DNA of 6,369 nt from Chitinophagaceae bacterium (GTDB lineage: Bacteria; Bacteroidota; Bacteroidia; Chitinophagales; Chitinophagaceae). Below the pieces are notes generated by a model. That model ran no database searches and was not told where the DNA came from. It saw nothing but the letters and a program-made list of their open reading frames with translations. A program made the position numbers and the translations under genes. Numbering within the stretch: position 1 is the stretch's first letter; every line of letters starts with the position of its first letter. This document shows positions 5,782 to 6,369 of this stretch, piece by piece. Where the stretch lies: assembly GCA_003151295.1 (NCBI GenBank), contig PLXD01000123.1, positions 1,872 through 8,240 on the forward strand, read 5' to 3'.

Positions 5782-6369
5782 GGAACATTTCTTTTTTGCC
5801 GGATAATTTTTCGACCCTTGCTTTTTTAACCTATACTTTTTTGTCCTCTTTTTTTTTGACCTTTGCTTTTTTGATTTTTTTTATGGAGGCATCGATGGCG
5901 CAGCAGCACCCCCTGAAGGATACTACTCACCCAATGAATAGGGCCATGGACAGCATGGACATGAATATGGATATGAGCGTGGATAGCAATATGGACATGG
6001 GGATGATGAAAAGCGCATACTCACTCAACCTTCCCATGAGCCGAAATGGCTCGGGCACCTCCTGGCTGCCGGATGCCACTACCATGCGTGGGTATAGGGT
6101 GCATTCGGGCGAATGGATGTTCATGTTTCACGGAGATATTTTTCCCAGGTATAATGCGCAGGATATTTTCCACCAGGGCAGCCGGGGAGCCTCGAAATGG
6201 GATACTCCGGATATGGTGATGGCCATGGGGCAGCGAAAAATCGGGGAAAAAGGATTGTTACATATCAACCTAATGATGTCGGCGGATGCATTGATCGCGG
6301 GCGGAAGCGGTTATCCCCTGCTTTTCCAGACGGGTGAATCCTGGAAGGGGAAACCCCTGGTAGACAGGC
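5778..6369 (+). CDS. Met-rich exported conserved hypothetical protein, probably metal (copper) linked; 3' end outside window
   Basis: At least 197 residues, open at the right edge. The start overlaps the previous stop by ATGA. Residues 1-41 form an unusually long, Phe/Leu-rich signal peptide ending EASMA/QQHP (cleavage likely after A41). Next comes a methionine/aspartate segment (53-77: MNRAMDSMDMNMDMS and onward to NMDMGMM) with histidines just before it, of the kind that binds Cu(I) in copper-handling proteins. The remainder has NLPMSRNGSGTSWLPDA (84-100), HSGEWMFMFHGDIFPRYNAQD (109-129), GSRGASK (134-140), GQRKIGEKGL (151-160) and YPLLFQTGESWKGKPLVDR (179-197). I recall these as the conserved pattern of an uncharacterised Bacteroidota family often found with copper/heavy-metal genes; no activity is established. 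An alternative start at M36 (5883) would remove the signal peptide and is less likely. Role in metal resistance is inferred from the Met motif and from the MauE fragment upstream. Confidence 0.8.
   Translation, partial: MRNISFLPDNFSTLAFLTYTFLSSFFLTFAFLIFFMEASMAQQHPLKDTTHPMNRAMDSMDMNMDMSVDSNMDMGMMKSAYSLNLPMSRNGSGTSWLPDATTMRGYRVHSGEWMFMFHGDIFPRYNAQDIFHQGSRGASKWDTPDMVMAMGQRKIGEKGLLHINLMMSADALIAGGSGYPLLFQTGESWKGKPLVDR
5784..5882 (+). repeat. 15-nt (5-codon) tandem repeat encoding the signal peptide core
   Basis: The DNA repeats with a 15-nt period, each unit ending in a T tract: 5814-5828, 5829-5843, 5844-5858 and 5859-5873 are clear, 5784-5798 and 5799-5813 are weaker, and 5874-5882 is a partial unit. 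Translated, the units are NISFL, PDNFS, TLAFL, TYTFL, SSFFL, TFAFL and IFF. The period is a multiple of three, so gain or loss of a unit keeps the frame. Runs of T9 (5849-5857) and T8 (5875-5882) lie inside and could slip out of frame. Confidence 0.85.

Noticed and set aside
5927..6124. 65-codon minus-strand frame opposite the Met-rich gene
   Set aside because: It is the complement of repeated Met/Asp codons; the plus-strand frame is longer, has a signal peptide and conserved motifs.
1..6369. CRISPR array, tRNA/rRNA, insertion sequence or phage genes
   Set aside because: No spaced direct repeats of CRISPR type, no tRNA-like cloverleaf, and no transposase or terminal inverted repeats were seen on either strand.

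Overview
The window looks like a chromosomal segment of a Bacteroidota bacterium, most likely a Chitinophagaceae/Sphingobacteriia-type genome. The reasons are a DUF4919 protein, a MauE-type fragment with the QCACLG and FNLPMS pattern typical of that phylum, an lmo0937-family mini membrane protein, AT-rich leaders without Shine-Dalgarno sequences, and remnants of a CheB/CheR-type hybrid kinase paired with a single-domain response regulator. The genus assignment is inference.

Left part (1-2813). A 49-residue lmo0937-type membrane protein on + is followed by a perfect 17-bp stem-loop at 453-492. That stem-loop separates it from a convergent, complete cytoplasmic GH13 alpha-amylase of the E. coli AmyA type on -. 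A PAP2-family membrane phosphatase on + is divergent from the amylase. Its 3' end overlaps by 22 bp the 3' end of a large ArnT/PMT-like membrane glycosyltransferase on - (2792-4486). The two convergent genes may both work on polyprenyl-phosphate or lipid A chemistry, which is inference.

Middle part (4487-4941). This AT-rich stretch has no intact gene but is not empty. It holds the first 22 codons of a response-regulator receiver domain on - (ending in a premature stop) and, divergent from it, the first ~53 codons of a CheB methylesterase domain on +. The CheB piece carries a one-base frameshift in its GASAGG active-site motif and a Tyr where the catalytic His should be. Together they look like the relic of a divergent two-component locus.

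Right part (4942-6369). A secreted DUF4919 protein is complete. Starting on the very next base after its stop codon is a 54-codon C-terminal fragment of a MauE/DoxX-type (heavy-metal-associated) membrane protein, whose stop overlaps by ATGA the start of a Met-rich exported protein that runs off the window. Downstream genes of what appears to be a metal (probably copper) operon thus seem to have been joined to the DUF4919 gene by a deletion or recombination. The exported protein has a signal peptide built from 15-nt (5-codon) tandem repeats. Three gene fragments within ~1.2 kb make 4.5-5.8 kb a rearranged, decaying junction.
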